NCBI GenBank assembly: GCA_027596195.1
Contig: JADGJG010000121.1
Span: 1-40,353 of the forward strand
From: Podochytrium sp. JEL0797
Lineage: Eukaryota > Chytridiomycota > Chytridiomycetes > Chytridiales > Chytriomycetaceae
Direction: 5' to 3'
DNA: 40,353 nt
The notes below the pieces were generated by a model that saw only the letters and a program-made list of their open reading frames with translations, did no database searches and was not told where the DNA came from. Shown here piece after piece: positions 9,140 through 19,029 of the stretch; the stretch's first letter is position 1, and each line of letters opens with the position of its first letter. The position numbers and the translations under genes are program-made.

Positions 9140-10564
9140 ATGACGGAGAAGAAGAGTGCTGGCAACCAAACCGCCAAGGAACTGTTCGCTGGATGCGTTG
9201 GTGGAATTGTCCAGGTAACTAGTTGTTCACAACACCCCATCCTTCCCTGCACCAAACGATCCGTCCTTGCTTGTCTGTCGTCGATGTGCTTGGGTCGATA
9301 TCATACCGCTGCTTGAGCTGTTCTGCCATCACTTGCGAGATCAATGAGACATTCGCATGCAGTCGAAGTTTGATTCAGGCAGTGCGGAGACAGTGCTCGA
9401 AGCTTCCTGCAGCAGTTGGTCCTATCTGTATCCCGGGAACAGCCGAGATTTTGATAAAATTGCGCAATTTGACGATGGGATCAGCCGCTCATGATCGATG
9501 CTGGTCTTCCTGATACATTCCGCATCTATTTGCTTGATCTGGAACGCTGTTTTGCTGATCCTACTCTCCGTGTGTTCCTACAAGGTTATGACCGGACAAC
9601 CGTTCGATACTGTCAAGGTCAGACTGCAAACGCAGCCCGACCAGTACAGCTCCATGGTCGACTGTGTCAAGAAGACGGTGAAGAATGAAGGATTCAAGGG
9701 TTTCTACAAGGTAAGAAAACCCGTCATTCCATTTCATTATGGCACTCAGTTTTAAGTAACAAACAAAAATACACAGGGAGCCTTAACCCCCCTCATTGGA
9801 ATCGGAGCCTGCGTCTCGATCCAATTCAGCGCCCTCGAAGCCACCAAGAGATACTTCATGTCCCAAAACGCCTCGCGAAACCAGCAGAACCCGCAATCCC
9901 TGTCGTACACGCAAATGTTCCTAAGTGGAAGTGCGTCCGGTGTGGCCAACAGTGTCTTGTCGGGTCCCATCGAGCACGTGCGTAGCAGACTCCAAATTCA
10001 GGCCCGCAGCGGGGTCGCGGGGGCGTATGCCGGACCGATTGACTTTTTCAAGCGCGTGTATGGAAAGTACGGGATTGCTGGTATTTACAAGGGACAAGGA
10101 ATTACGTTGATCAGAGAGTTTGGAGGATACGGAATCTACTTTATGACGTACGAGGTGTTGATGCAGAGACAGATGAAGATTCAAAAGACTACCAAGAGAG
10201 GGGACATTGCTGGATGGATGCAGTGTTTGTTTGGAGCGGCGAGTGGATACACTTTGTGGACTGTCATGTACCCGATTGTAAGTGTTTTTTATTTGTTTTG
10301 TTTTCGTCGCCGAAATTGAATTTTTTTCTCGCAAAACGCGGAAATGTTTGTAAACAGGACGCCATCAAGTCCAAGATCCAAGTCGACAGCTTCGAGCTCA
10401 AAGATAGAAAATACACCGGCATCGTGGACTGCGTCAAGAAGGTTATGGCCGCCGAAGGAGTGATGGGCTTCTACAGAGGTTTCGTTACTTGCATGCTTCG
10501 TGCCGGTCCAGTCAACGGAGTCACATTCATGGCTTATGAAGCCGCCATGCGGGTGATGGGATAA
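9140..10564 (+). CDS. mitochondrial carrier (SLC25), YMC1/YMC2-like
   Basis: Inner-membrane solute carrier of 302 residues in four exons (9140-9214, 9585-9710, 9777-10277, 10358-10564). All junctions keep phase with GT..AG introns of 370, 66 and 80 nt. Three repeats carry the carrier signature: QPFDTVKVRLQ (repeat 1), PIEHVRSRLQIQ (repeat 2) and the degenerate YPIDAIKSKIQ (repeat 3, spliced across the third intron). Between them are the matching EGxxGFYKG-type loops, e.g. NEGFKGFYKG and AEGVMGFYRG. The segment LTPLIGIGACVSIQF is characteristic of the YMC1/YMC2 and ornithine/carnitine carrier branch, whose members have been linked to amino-acid or acylcarnitine transport; substrate cannot be fixed from sequence alone. 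The unusually long first intron may hold regulatory sequence. A poly(A) signal AATAAA lies at 10573-10578. Confidence 0.93.
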
Positions 10565-10569
10565 TTTTG

Positions 10570-10678
10570 ATGAATAAAAGATCAATTGGATTTATATTAG
10601 TTTTCCCTTCCTTTAAAGTTACAGGATAATTTCAAAAACAAAATTCATGAATAAAAAGATCAACTGATTTATTAATTT
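10570..10678. repeat. two similar ~32-bp copies between convergent 3' ends
   Basis: The sequence ATGAATAAAAGATCAATTGG beginning near 10570 recurs near 10647 as ATGAATAAAAAGATCAACTG, each followed by an A/T-rich GATTTAT tract. The copies contain AATAAA on the plus strand, and the second also offers an AATAAA on the minus strand. They fill the 114-bp gap between the carrier and ALDH7 genes, so they probably form a bidirectional 3'-end processing region. Confidence 0.6.
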
Positions 10679-12685
10679 TCACTCGAATTTGATACCCTGA
10701 GCCAGCGGGAGAGCTCCACTGTAGTTAATGGTTGCCGTCTGTCGACGGCAATACTGCTTCCATGAGTCCGAGCCCGACTCGCGACCACCACCAGTTTCCT
10801 TCTCACCACCAAATGCGCCGCCAATCTCGGCACCATTGGTTGGGATGTTGACGTTGACGATTCCACAGTCGCTTCCGGCAGGACTGAAATTTCGTGTTGT
10901 AAATTTGAGTGGGAGAGCGAGAGGGGAGAGAAGTTGGGAGAAAAAGAATGTGCAACTAACCCAGTCCACTTGAACACATTGGAAACGTTTTGGGTAAACA
11001 AACTGCTGCTCAAACCTTGCATAACCTGGTTGTTGAATTTGATTCCCTCATCCAAGTTCTGATTTTGTCATGCACACCGTTAGTCGAAATACTAGATACA
11101 TCAACAAATACATACCTTAATCTTGCTGACGTAAAGAATAGGAACAAAGACTTCATGCTGAGCAATCGGAGCGTTGGCATCAATGCTGATGATGGTGGGC
11201 TCGACAAAGTTTCCGGGACCTGCGATCACGTTTCCACCCACAAGGACCTTGCCATTTTGCGTCTTGGCGGCCTCAATGGTGTTCTTGTATGCAACAACGG
11301 CAGCCTTGGTGTGCAAAGGACCGCACAAAATGCCCTCTAATTTTTGCCAAAAAAAAACATTCAATGGAATGCGACGGGCGGCAGCAACAAGTTACCTTCG
11401 AGCGGGTCACCAATCTTGACTTGTGCGTACGCCTTCACGAGTCTCGCCACAAACTGATCGTGAATCTTTTCATGCAAAAAGAGACGACGCGTCGTCGTGC
11501 ATCGCTGTCCAGCGGTTCCCACCGCCGCAAAGAGACAAGCACGCACAGCGAGTTCAATGTCAGCATCGTCATTGACGACAATCGCGTTGTTGCCGCCGAG
11601 TTCCAAAAGGATCTTGCCGAAGCGGTTCTGAACAACGGTTCCGACCTTGCGTCCAACCTGATGGAAATGCGCTGGTCAGCTTACTTTCCCTCACGCTTCG
11701 AAACAACAACAGAACAAAAGAAACAGAAACAAACCTCGGTCGAACCAGTGAATGAAACCAAATTCACATCCGCCGATTTGGCCATGTACTCGCCAATATC
11801 AGCCCCACCACACACCATCGTGTGCAACGCCCCAGGAAGCTTATTCTCCTCCAACACGTCCTGAATAATCTTGGAAATAGCGACCGAAATCAACGGAGTC
11901 GAAGGCGCCGGCTTCCAAATGGTCGCGTTTCCAGTAATGAGCGCGAGGGCCACGTTCCAACCCGCCACGGCCGCCGGGAAGTTGAAGGCCGAGATGATTC
12001 CCACGACCCCAAGCGGATGCCATTGCTCCATCATAAAGTGGCCCGGTCGTTCGGATGGAATGACTTGTCCGTTCAATGCGCGCGAGAGACCCGTGGCGAA
12101 ATCGCAAATGTCAATGTATTCTTGAATTTCGCCGACTCCTTCGGCATAAATTTTGCCCACCTCTGCGTTTTCGGCATTTTTTGGATTCATCAGTTATACT
12201 CTCCCAAACGAATTCCATGAGGGAAAACTCACCCAGCGAAACAAGCGACCCCAACGCGTGCTTGTGCTTGTCGAGACGGTCGCGAATCTGCCTCACGATT
12301 TCCCCGCGTTGTGGGGCCGGAACGTGGCGCCACTCTTCCTGAGCTTTCTTGGCCTTTTGGATGGCAACTTCGAGCTCCGAAATGGTGGCCGTGGAGACTT
12401 GGGCAATCGTTTCGTTCGTGACGGGAGACACGGAGGTTTGGATCGGTCCGGAACCGCCCCACTTGCCGTCAAACAAGCCTGGAAGGATGTGATCAGAATA
12501 TGTAACAGAGGGTTATGGCCTTTGAAGAAAGGAGGGGTACCTTGGTTTCCTGTAGCTTGAATGCCCAACTCGGTCAGAATCGCCTGGTGTTTGGCAAACG
12601 CATTCAGTGATACGTTGCAGCTGGAGAACATTCGCGCCGCGCGCAGTGCCGGGCGGAGGGATGTGCGAGTCGCGAGGGAGAACAT
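10679..12685 (-). CDS. ALDH7-family (antiquitin, alpha-aminoadipic semialdehyde) dehydrogenase
   Basis: NAD-dependent aldehyde dehydrogenase of 534 residues, the normal length for ALDH7/antiquitin, which oxidises alpha-aminoadipic semialdehyde in lysine breakdown and other aldehydes in stress defence. Seven exons (12685-12541, 12478-12233, 12162-11735, 11657-11396, 11336-11116, 11058-10961, 10883-10679) join in phase. Key features are [12 protein letters not shown] (oxyanion Asn region), WKPAPSTPL (cofactor Lys), FTGSTEVG (nucleotide binding), [11 protein letters not shown] (general-base Glu), [14 protein letters not shown] (catalytic Cys) and [19 protein letters not shown] near the C-terminus, an antiquitin hallmark. 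The N-terminus ([20 protein letters not shown]) is a good mitochondrial presequence. Its stop lies 114 bp from that of the convergent carrier gene. The family call is strong; physiological substrate is by family. Confidence 0.95.
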
Positions 12686-12831
12686 TTGCGTCGATTTTGA
12701 TGGGTGATTTCGAGAGGGCGATTTCGTCTTTTTGTGTTCCGGTGGCGGGTGATCCCCGGAATCTCCCGAAAAATGAAATATAACTTTTTCAAGGAATAAT
12801 AAGAAGAAAACAAAGCAAATCAACACACAAT

Positions 12832-15800
12832 TCAACCCCAACGCGACCTCTTTCTGTCACCCCGCTCCTCCCGATCATCATAATCACGACTCCTTCGATC
12901 GTCATATCGACTGCTGCTCCCTCTGTCTCTGCTACGGTCCCTGTCTCTGCTCCGGTCTCTACTACGATCTCTGCTGCGATCGCGATCCCTACTCCTCTCC
13001 CTCTCCTTACTCCCCCTCCCACTGTCACGATCGCGGTCGCGATAGTCCCTGTCGTTCCGATCATCATTTCTGCCGCGATACCCGCCTCTCCCACCCCCTC
13101 TACCACCCCTCCCACCACCACTGCTGCTGTCATGAAAGTCCGCAATATCCGGCTCTTCCACAATGAACCCGCCTTCAATCTGCCCGCCCCCGTACTTGGC
13201 CGTCGTGAGACTCTTTTTGTCGGCTTCCGTCATTTCCGAGATGGGGAACAGCGTTTCGCCCGTTTGGTATGTGAAATGTTCTTTGGGTCCGAAGCCGCAA
13301 CCCCAGCTGATCTATTGCAGAGAGAAAATAAAGAGTCAATATTCCACACTCTCATTACACGTTCCAAAAACAACAAAAAAAAAAGCGAACCTTCAACGGA
13401 ACCCCGTCCAACACGAATCCACCCATTTGGTCTTTGGCCGTGACGGCTTCCTCGCGCGTGTACAACTTGACAAACACCGTGTTCTTCATGGGGTTCAGGT
13501 TCACGCCCGACACGCGCGCGACTTTGGCAAACGCCTCCTCGACGCGTTCTTTGGTCGTTTCGGGGTTCAATCCACTGATGAACAGCGTTCTTGTCAACAC
13601 TACAAAAGGAAGCCGTGTGAGAGATGGACTACAACCTCCCTCCCCGGTGGTGGGGCAGGTAAAAAAAACCCGGAACAAGAAGTATCAATCTCACCTCGAA
13701 CCACAGTATCACTGCCCCCCCTCGGGTCCAGAAACGCAGTAATGTTCCTCGGCCCTCTCGCCAACAACTCGCGGTCATACCTCTCGGGGTTCCTGCCTCC
13801 CCAAATCGTTTTCGGTCGGTTCGCAGCCCATCCGCCCGTTCCGAACGTGTGTGGCTGCGTGAGTGAAATCGGGGCTGGGTAGTGCGGTTGCTGTGTGGTC
13901 ATTGCGGCAGCAGCGGCGGCAGCTGCTGCCTGTTGTTGTTGGAACTGCTGCAACGTGTGTTGGATGTTGGCAATGTCTGTGCCACCGGGGGGCCCCATGC
14001 CCATGGGAAGCTGGTGGGATACTGCTTGGGGTGGAGTCGCGGTGTTGGAAGATGCAAACGTGGGTTGGGGTTGCGGTTGGAAACTTGTTTGTCTGTGAAT
14101 TTTTTTTTTGTTTGTGTGTTTGTTTTGACCCAGGGGAAAAAAAGGATTAGCAACCAAACGCGCTCAAATCTCGCTCAAACACTCGCACAACTATATCGCT
14201 TTCTCAATCGCTCACAACTACGCTAATGGGGGGTAATGGGGATCGGGGGAGGAAATTTGGCCATTATAGCTGTTCGCTGGGGGAGTGGGTGGGCGACCGG
14301 GAAATTTTTTCAGGAGTAGCGATTTTTTTCGCGGAGCGCGCTCGAGGGGCATCCGGAAGACCCGCAGTGCGGCCAAGAGAGGAGTCCACAATTTCGGCAC
14401 ATAAACTTCGAGTAAATGACAGAGAGGGTTTATTGGAGGAGGATTCGACCCTCTCTCCCCCCCAACGGCTTCGGCCAAATAACCCCAGTTTCCTCAGCTT
14501 CAAACGACTTGCTGCGCTTGAGGACTAGAGGGTGACTTGGCCGAATTCGCGTGGGAGGGAGGGCAAGAGTCCGATGAATAGAATCGCTACGGTCCCGGTC
14601 GTTGTTGCTTGGCAAAAAAAGTCTTGCACGGAGAGTAATGAAAGGGGTTCGGCAGACGGGCTTTTGAGAGCATACACGAGAGAGAGAGAGAGAGCGAAAG
14701 AGAGAAAAGTGAAGGGGTGGACAAAAACGACCACAACTCGATTCCCACGCTCCGATACGGTCTGTCCCGTTTCAACTTTTGCCCAAAGAGGCGTCGAGAG
14801 CGTGCGAGCGGTTCAAAGTCGAATATCGCGCGTGCGCAACAAATAAAGGCATCAAGGAGAATAGCGGGAGAGAGAAGAGGCATAGAGAGAGAAAGAGATA
14901 TTCGCTTCACAGAACCTGCGTTCCATGGTCGCTTCGCTACTGGATTCAAAGCACCAAAACATTCCACCGCAACAACCTCAAAAATTCACAAACAATACTC
15001 ACGGAACAGAATTCGCCATAACCGAAATCGCAGGCCTTTCCAAGGACACAGGTCTTACGTCCTCTTCATCGTCCCCGTAATCGAAATCATTCACCACGGC
15101 CGGGGGAGGCGGCGGGGGCGGGGCACTCAATCCCAGATCCAACCCCAACGCGACACACCCAGCCTCCCCCAACGTGCTCAACACCTGTGTCAGCATGTTG
15201 ATGTTGCCCTCGGCTCGAGCCTTTGCTACACTCTGCACGAGTACGGGGATCAGAAGGGACGCATCAATCCCGAGTGACGGGGCAAAAGACATGGTTTGGA
15301 TGAGCGTCATGGGGTCCAGGGAGGTCACATCGACACCGAGAGAGGCGAAAGGGTCTTTGGAGGCCGCTGCTGCTGGGACTGGGAGTTGTGGTGGGGGTTG
15401 GGACGTGGAAGGAGAGTCGGTCGTGGAAAGGGAGGATGTGCTCGAGCCGCGGAGACGTGGATCATTTTTGTTGACGGTGGAAGTCGGCTCTGCGGCCGAC
15501 GAAGAGTCGATGGGGGACATGTATCCTCGAGGGGAATCGGTGGCTTGGAGAACTGGATTGGGTGTCCGAAGAGTTGGCGAAAGTATTGTTGGAGGGTGGG
15601 AAAACAACTCACCCGTCACGGCTGGGTTGGACACGTCTGGAAGATAGATCATTTCGATTCCCTCGAGCATTTCCCTGTTGAAGAGATCCATGCCCTTCCA
15701 GATGTTGATGAGTTTTTTCATCTTTTCCTGCGCGACACGAAAGTCCCAGTATTAGCAAATGCGCAGAGACACGACGTAGATACATACCTTGTCCTTTGGC

Positions 15801-16272
15801 GGGGCCGAGAGCATGTGTGGGAACATGTGTTCGATCTTTTCCTCGAAGCGCGAAACCTGTTGCGATAAAGAGTTAGGCAGGAAACAGCACGCGTGCAGTA
15901 TAAGAGGATACGTACCAGGTTCGTGTAGTCCTGGGCGTGCAGACTCTTGTTGCAGGCGCGCACGACCGAGTCGATGATGTACAGGGCTGCGCAAAAACGA
16001 AGTCAGCGCGGCGAGAAGGAGAGGCGGGCGTCAAACAGCTCACCAGACAGCTTGTGCTCGGCAGAGCATTTTGTCACCAGGCGTTCGATCGAAAACACCA
16101 CGGCCTTGTAGTTCTATCATATCTAATAGTCAGCGGTGTCTCGAGACAAAACCCAGCTTACCCTTCCGTACTTGACACCCAGCTTCGTGATGCGTTCGAT
16201 GCGCGACGCAGACAGCGGTGCCTGTGCCGATATGACGGAGAGTACTTCTTTGTCAAACTCGGCTTCGGCCAT
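12832..16272 (-). CDS. Seb1/Nrd1/SCAF-type CTD-interacting RNA-binding termination factor
   Basis: Nuclear protein of about 710 residues that should bind the phosphorylated RNA polymerase II tail and nascent RNA to direct 3'-end formation or termination. Eight exons: 16272-16162, 16113-16044, 15986-15916, 15856-15788, 15727-15003, 14092-13695, 13599-13391, 13311-12832; all junctions keep phase. Exons 1-5 encode the CTD-interacting domain (IERITKLGVKYGR, YKAVVFSIERLVTKC, ALYIIDSVVRACN, RFEEKIEHMFPHML, KLINIWKG), then a Ser/Pro/Thr linker. Exons 6-8 encode a Gln/Ala run (about 9 Ala), one RRM (RTLFISGL as RNP2, NTVFVKLY as RNP1), and the post-RRM block WGCGFGPKEHFTYQTGETLF..LTEADKK-like sequence with GGFIVEEPDI, diagnostic of Nrd1/Seb1. 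The tail is RGG then a dense SRDRDRS-type repeat. Exon 5 to 6 is a 910-nt intron. Whether extra exons lie in it is open. Confidence 0.88.
14093..15002 (-). other. 910-nt intron between CID and RRM halves of the Seb1-like gene
   Basis: The donor GTGAGT at 15002 and acceptor ATTCACAG ending at 14093 join exons whose phases match (VP then QTSFQPQP). It is by far the longest intron here. It contains a GA/CT microsatellite (about 14680-14711) and several short minus-strand frames, none of which extends cleanly into both flanks. Alternatives are a missed Arg/Ser-rich exon or an internal promoter for an RRM-only product. Confidence 0.65.
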
Positions 16273-16303
16273 TTTGTGGGAGGAAGAAAATCAAAAAAAA
16301 AAC
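16273..16303. promoter_or_regulatory. 31-bp bidirectional promoter / 5' UTR gap
   Basis: Only 31 bases separate the ATG of the Seb1-like gene (minus) from the ATG of the first oxidase gene (plus). The gap is purine-rich on the plus strand, ending in an A-tract just before the plus-strand ATG. Core promoter elements of each gene must lie within the other transcription unit. Confidence 0.6.
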
Positions 16304-16900
16304 ATGGACCCCCACCACCCCCTCGCCAAATTCTCCTCCTGGCTTAATGCCGCACAGCTGGCCGACCCGCTGGGCGCCAAGGCCATGTGTCTCAGCACCA
16401 GTGGCGCGTCGCGGCCCTCTGCGCGCATCGTGATTCTCCGCACGTGCGACGCGCGCGGCCCCGTCTTCACCACAAACGCGAACTCGGCAAAGGCGCGCCA
16501 GCTCGCTGCAAACCCGTGCGCAGCCCTGACGCTCTACTGGCCGTCCCAGTTCCGCCAGGTGCGCATCGAGGGACGTGCCACGCGTGTTCCTCAAGAAGAG
16601 GCAGCATTGCTCTTCTCGCGTCGCAGGCGCGATGCCCAGATTGGCGAGTGGCTTTCCGAACGCATGAGCGACGAGATGCACGAGACCCCTGAACAAGTTG
16701 AAAGCACCATTGCCCAAGTCAAGTCAAGGTTTGCTGACGTGAAGGACATTCCAATGCCGCCATTCTTTGCGGGTTATCGCGTCGAGTGGGATTTGGTCGA
16801 GTTTTGGGAAGGTGGATCTGATGTTGGCAAGCCACAGAGTCGCGAGGTTGTTTCAAAGGATGCATCGGGGGTGTGGCAAATGAAAAGAATATATGGGTGA
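16304..16900 (+). CDS. diverged pyridoxamine 5'-phosphate oxidase-like protein
   Basis: Intronless 198-residue flavin split-barrel protein of the PNPO/PdxH family. Recognisable blocks are the start of the FMN fold (RPSARIVILRTCDARGPVF), ANPCAALTLYWPSQFRQVRIEG (the family's NPxAALxFYW..RQVRIEG) and PPFFAGYRVEWDLVEFWEG (the family's WGGYRV..IEFWQG). It departs from true PNPO at functional positions: the TNYxSRK phosphate/FMN motif is TNANSAKARQ, the SRPRxSQIGAW motif is SRRRRDAQIGEW, and the C-terminal RxHDR substrate motif is absent. It may therefore be an FMN-binding protein with another substrate. The next gene is a canonical paralogue, so the pair probably arose by tandem duplication, though intron content and G+C-rich codon use differ. 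The family is certain, the activity is not. Confidence 0.85.
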   Translation: MDPHHPLAKFSSWLNAAQLADPLGAKAMCLSTSGASRPSARIVILRTCDARGPVFTTNANSAKARQLAANPCAALTLYWPSQFRQVRIEGRATRVPQEEAALLFSRRRRDAQIGEWLSERMSDEMHETPEQVESTIAQVKSRFADVKDIPMPPFFAGYRVEWDLVEFWEGGSDVGKPQSREVVSKDASGVWQMKRIYG

Positions 16901-17064
16901 ATCACTGATCCACAGCCGATTGGAATCGTGTTCCCCATATCATCGTCTAACAAAGGAATGAATGCGAATCGTAAATCGAGGGGAATTCCCCGATCCCACC
17001 CCGATCCCTTGCCGCTTGGAATCGTTTTGGCCATCACAGTCATTTCTTTGCAAACAGAAACTGC

Positions 17065-17911
17065 ATGCGAATCGCACAGATGGCATCGACAACGCTCAAG
17101 AACGGCAACCTCGCCGATATGAGGCTCTCATACACGTCCCACACTCTCGAAGACGCCATCGGAGCCGCCAACAACGCCAACCCACTTGCCCTGTTCGACG
17201 CCTGGCTCTCGGACGCCAAGAAGACGGAGAAGGAAGCCAACGCCATGAACGTGGCCACCGTCGGAAAGGACATGAAGCCAAACTCTCGCGTGATTCTTCT
17301 CAAGGCGTTCGACGAGAGAGGGTGCGATGATTGATGTCGTTTGAATTTGTATCCGACGCTGTCATGACTCAGTTACCTCACTTGCAGATTCGTGTTTTTC
17401 ACCAACTACAACTCGCGCAAGTCGCTCAACTTGATCGAGAACCCGAATGCGGCACTGACGTTCTGGTGGCAGGAGCGCCAGGTGCGTATTGAGGGCGGAG
17501 TAACTAAAACTTCCGCCGAGGAGTCGGATGCCTATTTCGCCACGAGACCGCGCTCTTCGCAGGTATTCTGCTTGTTGATTCACACTTGTTTGGGAATGTG
17601 ATTGGGGTCTTGACCGTCTCTATTCCATCAAACTGCAGATTGGCGCTTGGGTCTCCAACTTTCAAAGCTCCAAAATCGCTTCGAGCGCTGTTCTCGAAGC
17701 TCGTTACAGTGAGATGGAGAAGAAGTTTGAAGGTATTGAGCAAGTGCCGCGACCAGAATACTGGGGCGGATGGCGCGTGGAATGCGACAAGATTGAGTTT
17801 TGGCAGGGGCGCGTCGGCAGAATCCATGACCGGATCTTGTTTGAGAAGAAGGATAGTTCGAGTGTCGTGGATGGCGAGGGTATGTGGGACTTTTCCAGGC
17901 TGATGCCGTGA
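17065..17911 (+). CDS. PDX3: pyridoxamine/pyridoxine 5'-phosphate oxidase
   Basis: FMN-dependent enzyme that makes pyridoxal 5'-phosphate (vitamin B6 coenzyme) from PNP or PMP. Three exons (17065-17321, 17388-17562, 17639-17911) join in phase to 234 residues, normal for the family. The motif series is complete: [78 protein letters not shown] and a C-terminal WDFSRLMP (family WxxxRLaP). Residues for FMN phosphate and substrate (TNYxSRK, RIHDR) are present, unlike in the upstream neighbour. A second ATG five codons downstream (17080) is an alternative start. The gene symbol follows the yeast orthologue by function. The stop is 67 bp from the convergent E2 gene. Confidence 0.94.
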
Positions 17912-17978
17912 ACAGGAGAAAGAAAAGGATAAACTCTTTGAATTTTTATATGAGAACATTGGAAAAGAGAGAGATAAT

Positions 17979-18963
17979 TCAAAGATCCAAGCGGGTGATA
18001 ACTTTCAAAACGACGAGGTACATGACAAGCGCAGCGATGGCAAGGACCCACAGGTTCGACCTCGCTTTTGCCCAAACAGTATCGACAGCGTTCTGAACGA
18101 GAGCCACGTTCTGCTGGTTTTGCTGTTGTAGTTGCTGCTGATGTTGCAGTGGATGTTGCTGATGTTGAATTGGCTGCTGCAGAGTCTTTTTCGAAACGAC
18201 CCTCTTCCTGTGCCCCGAACTCTTCTCCGCCCCCTTCATCCCAGCAGAGACCCCAACAACCGCCGCCCCAGCCGCCACAGACGGAACAGCCACTGTCGCC
18301 TTTTTGTGAAACAACTCCTCCCCACCCCACACATCGACAAACCTCGCATCCTGCCTGTTCCATTCCCAGCTCCGCTGCGCCAACAAACGGCGATCCGCAA
18401 CCGACGTCTTGACCGATCCCGTGGTCGGTGTTTCCTCCACCATGAAAGACACAAGGCCCGTGAGGATCGTGGCAACGCTCCAGGCGGGGTTCCATGTGCC
18501 TGGATGGTAGTCGCTCATTGAGAGGCACAGCCTCGTGTCGGTTTGGAAGCGTCCTATAGGTCGTGGCGTCAGTCACATTGCTGTTATGGAAGCCCGGGGG
18601 TGGGGATCGGGGGTGGACTGTGGGGGGCGAGGGCGGGAAAAAAATGAAACGAGATTGGGGGAGTACCATTCGGTGTCAGCATTTTGATCGCAGGCGGCTT
18701 ATAGGGGTACTCCTCAGGGAAGATGACCTTGCCGTGGTACTCGCCGCCCGTGTAGGCTGAGTCTGGCGGGCCCGTGACAATGTAGTGCCTTTGTTTGAGG
18801 GTTAGGCACATGTGTCTCACCATTACAACGGGGCGGAGTTGTTCCGGTTTTACCATACGAGGATGTTGGACTCAAGTGGCTTGGCTACAATGAACTCAGG
18901 CGGGTTCGTCATCATCATCTGGTACTCCTTTTGCAGCCGTTTTGTTGCGAGTGATGATGCCAT
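17979..18963 (-). CDS. UBC6: tail-anchored ubiquitin-conjugating enzyme E2 (UBC6/UBE2J2-like)
   Basis: E2 enzyme of the endoplasmic-reticulum quality-control pathway (ERAD), 268 residues in three exons (18963-18854, 18788-18667, 18553-17979), phase-consistent. The N-terminal UBC fold reads ATKRLQKEYQMMMTNPPEFI, then GPPDSAYTGGEYHGKVIFP, PYKPPAIKMLTPNGRF. The active site is DTRLCLSMSDYHPGTWNPAW with the catalytic Cys; as in other UBC6/J-type enzymes there is no canonical HPN tripeptide. A Gln/His-rich spacer precedes a C-terminal membrane helix (NLWVLAIAALVMYLVVLKVI) with a very short lumenal tail, the tail-anchor layout of Ubc6. The second intron (113 nt) is conserved in the broken copy at 20.9-21.7 kb. 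Confidence 0.94.
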
Positions 18964-19029
18964 GTTGGAAGAGGGTGTGTGATTTGCCGATTGGTTTTGG
19001 GGATCGAATTTTTCCTCAGAATCACTTTC
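18964..19029. promoter_or_regulatory. 66-bp bidirectional promoter gap
   Basis: The UBC6-like gene (minus) and the CRAL-TRIO gene (plus) diverge from start codons 66 bp apart. I see no defined motif beyond short T-rich stretches. Confidence 0.5.

Noticed and set aside
14218..14615. Minus-strand frames inside the 910-nt intron that read as Arg/Ser-rich protein
   Set aside because: They lie in two frames separated at a 7-base C/G run and do not join both flanking exons in phase; the direct exon 5 to 6 splice does.
14717..15277. Plus-strand open frame across the long Seb1 intron and its exon 5
   Set aside because: It overlaps the confirmed minus-strand exon, is low complexity and Arg-rich, and shows no conserved features.
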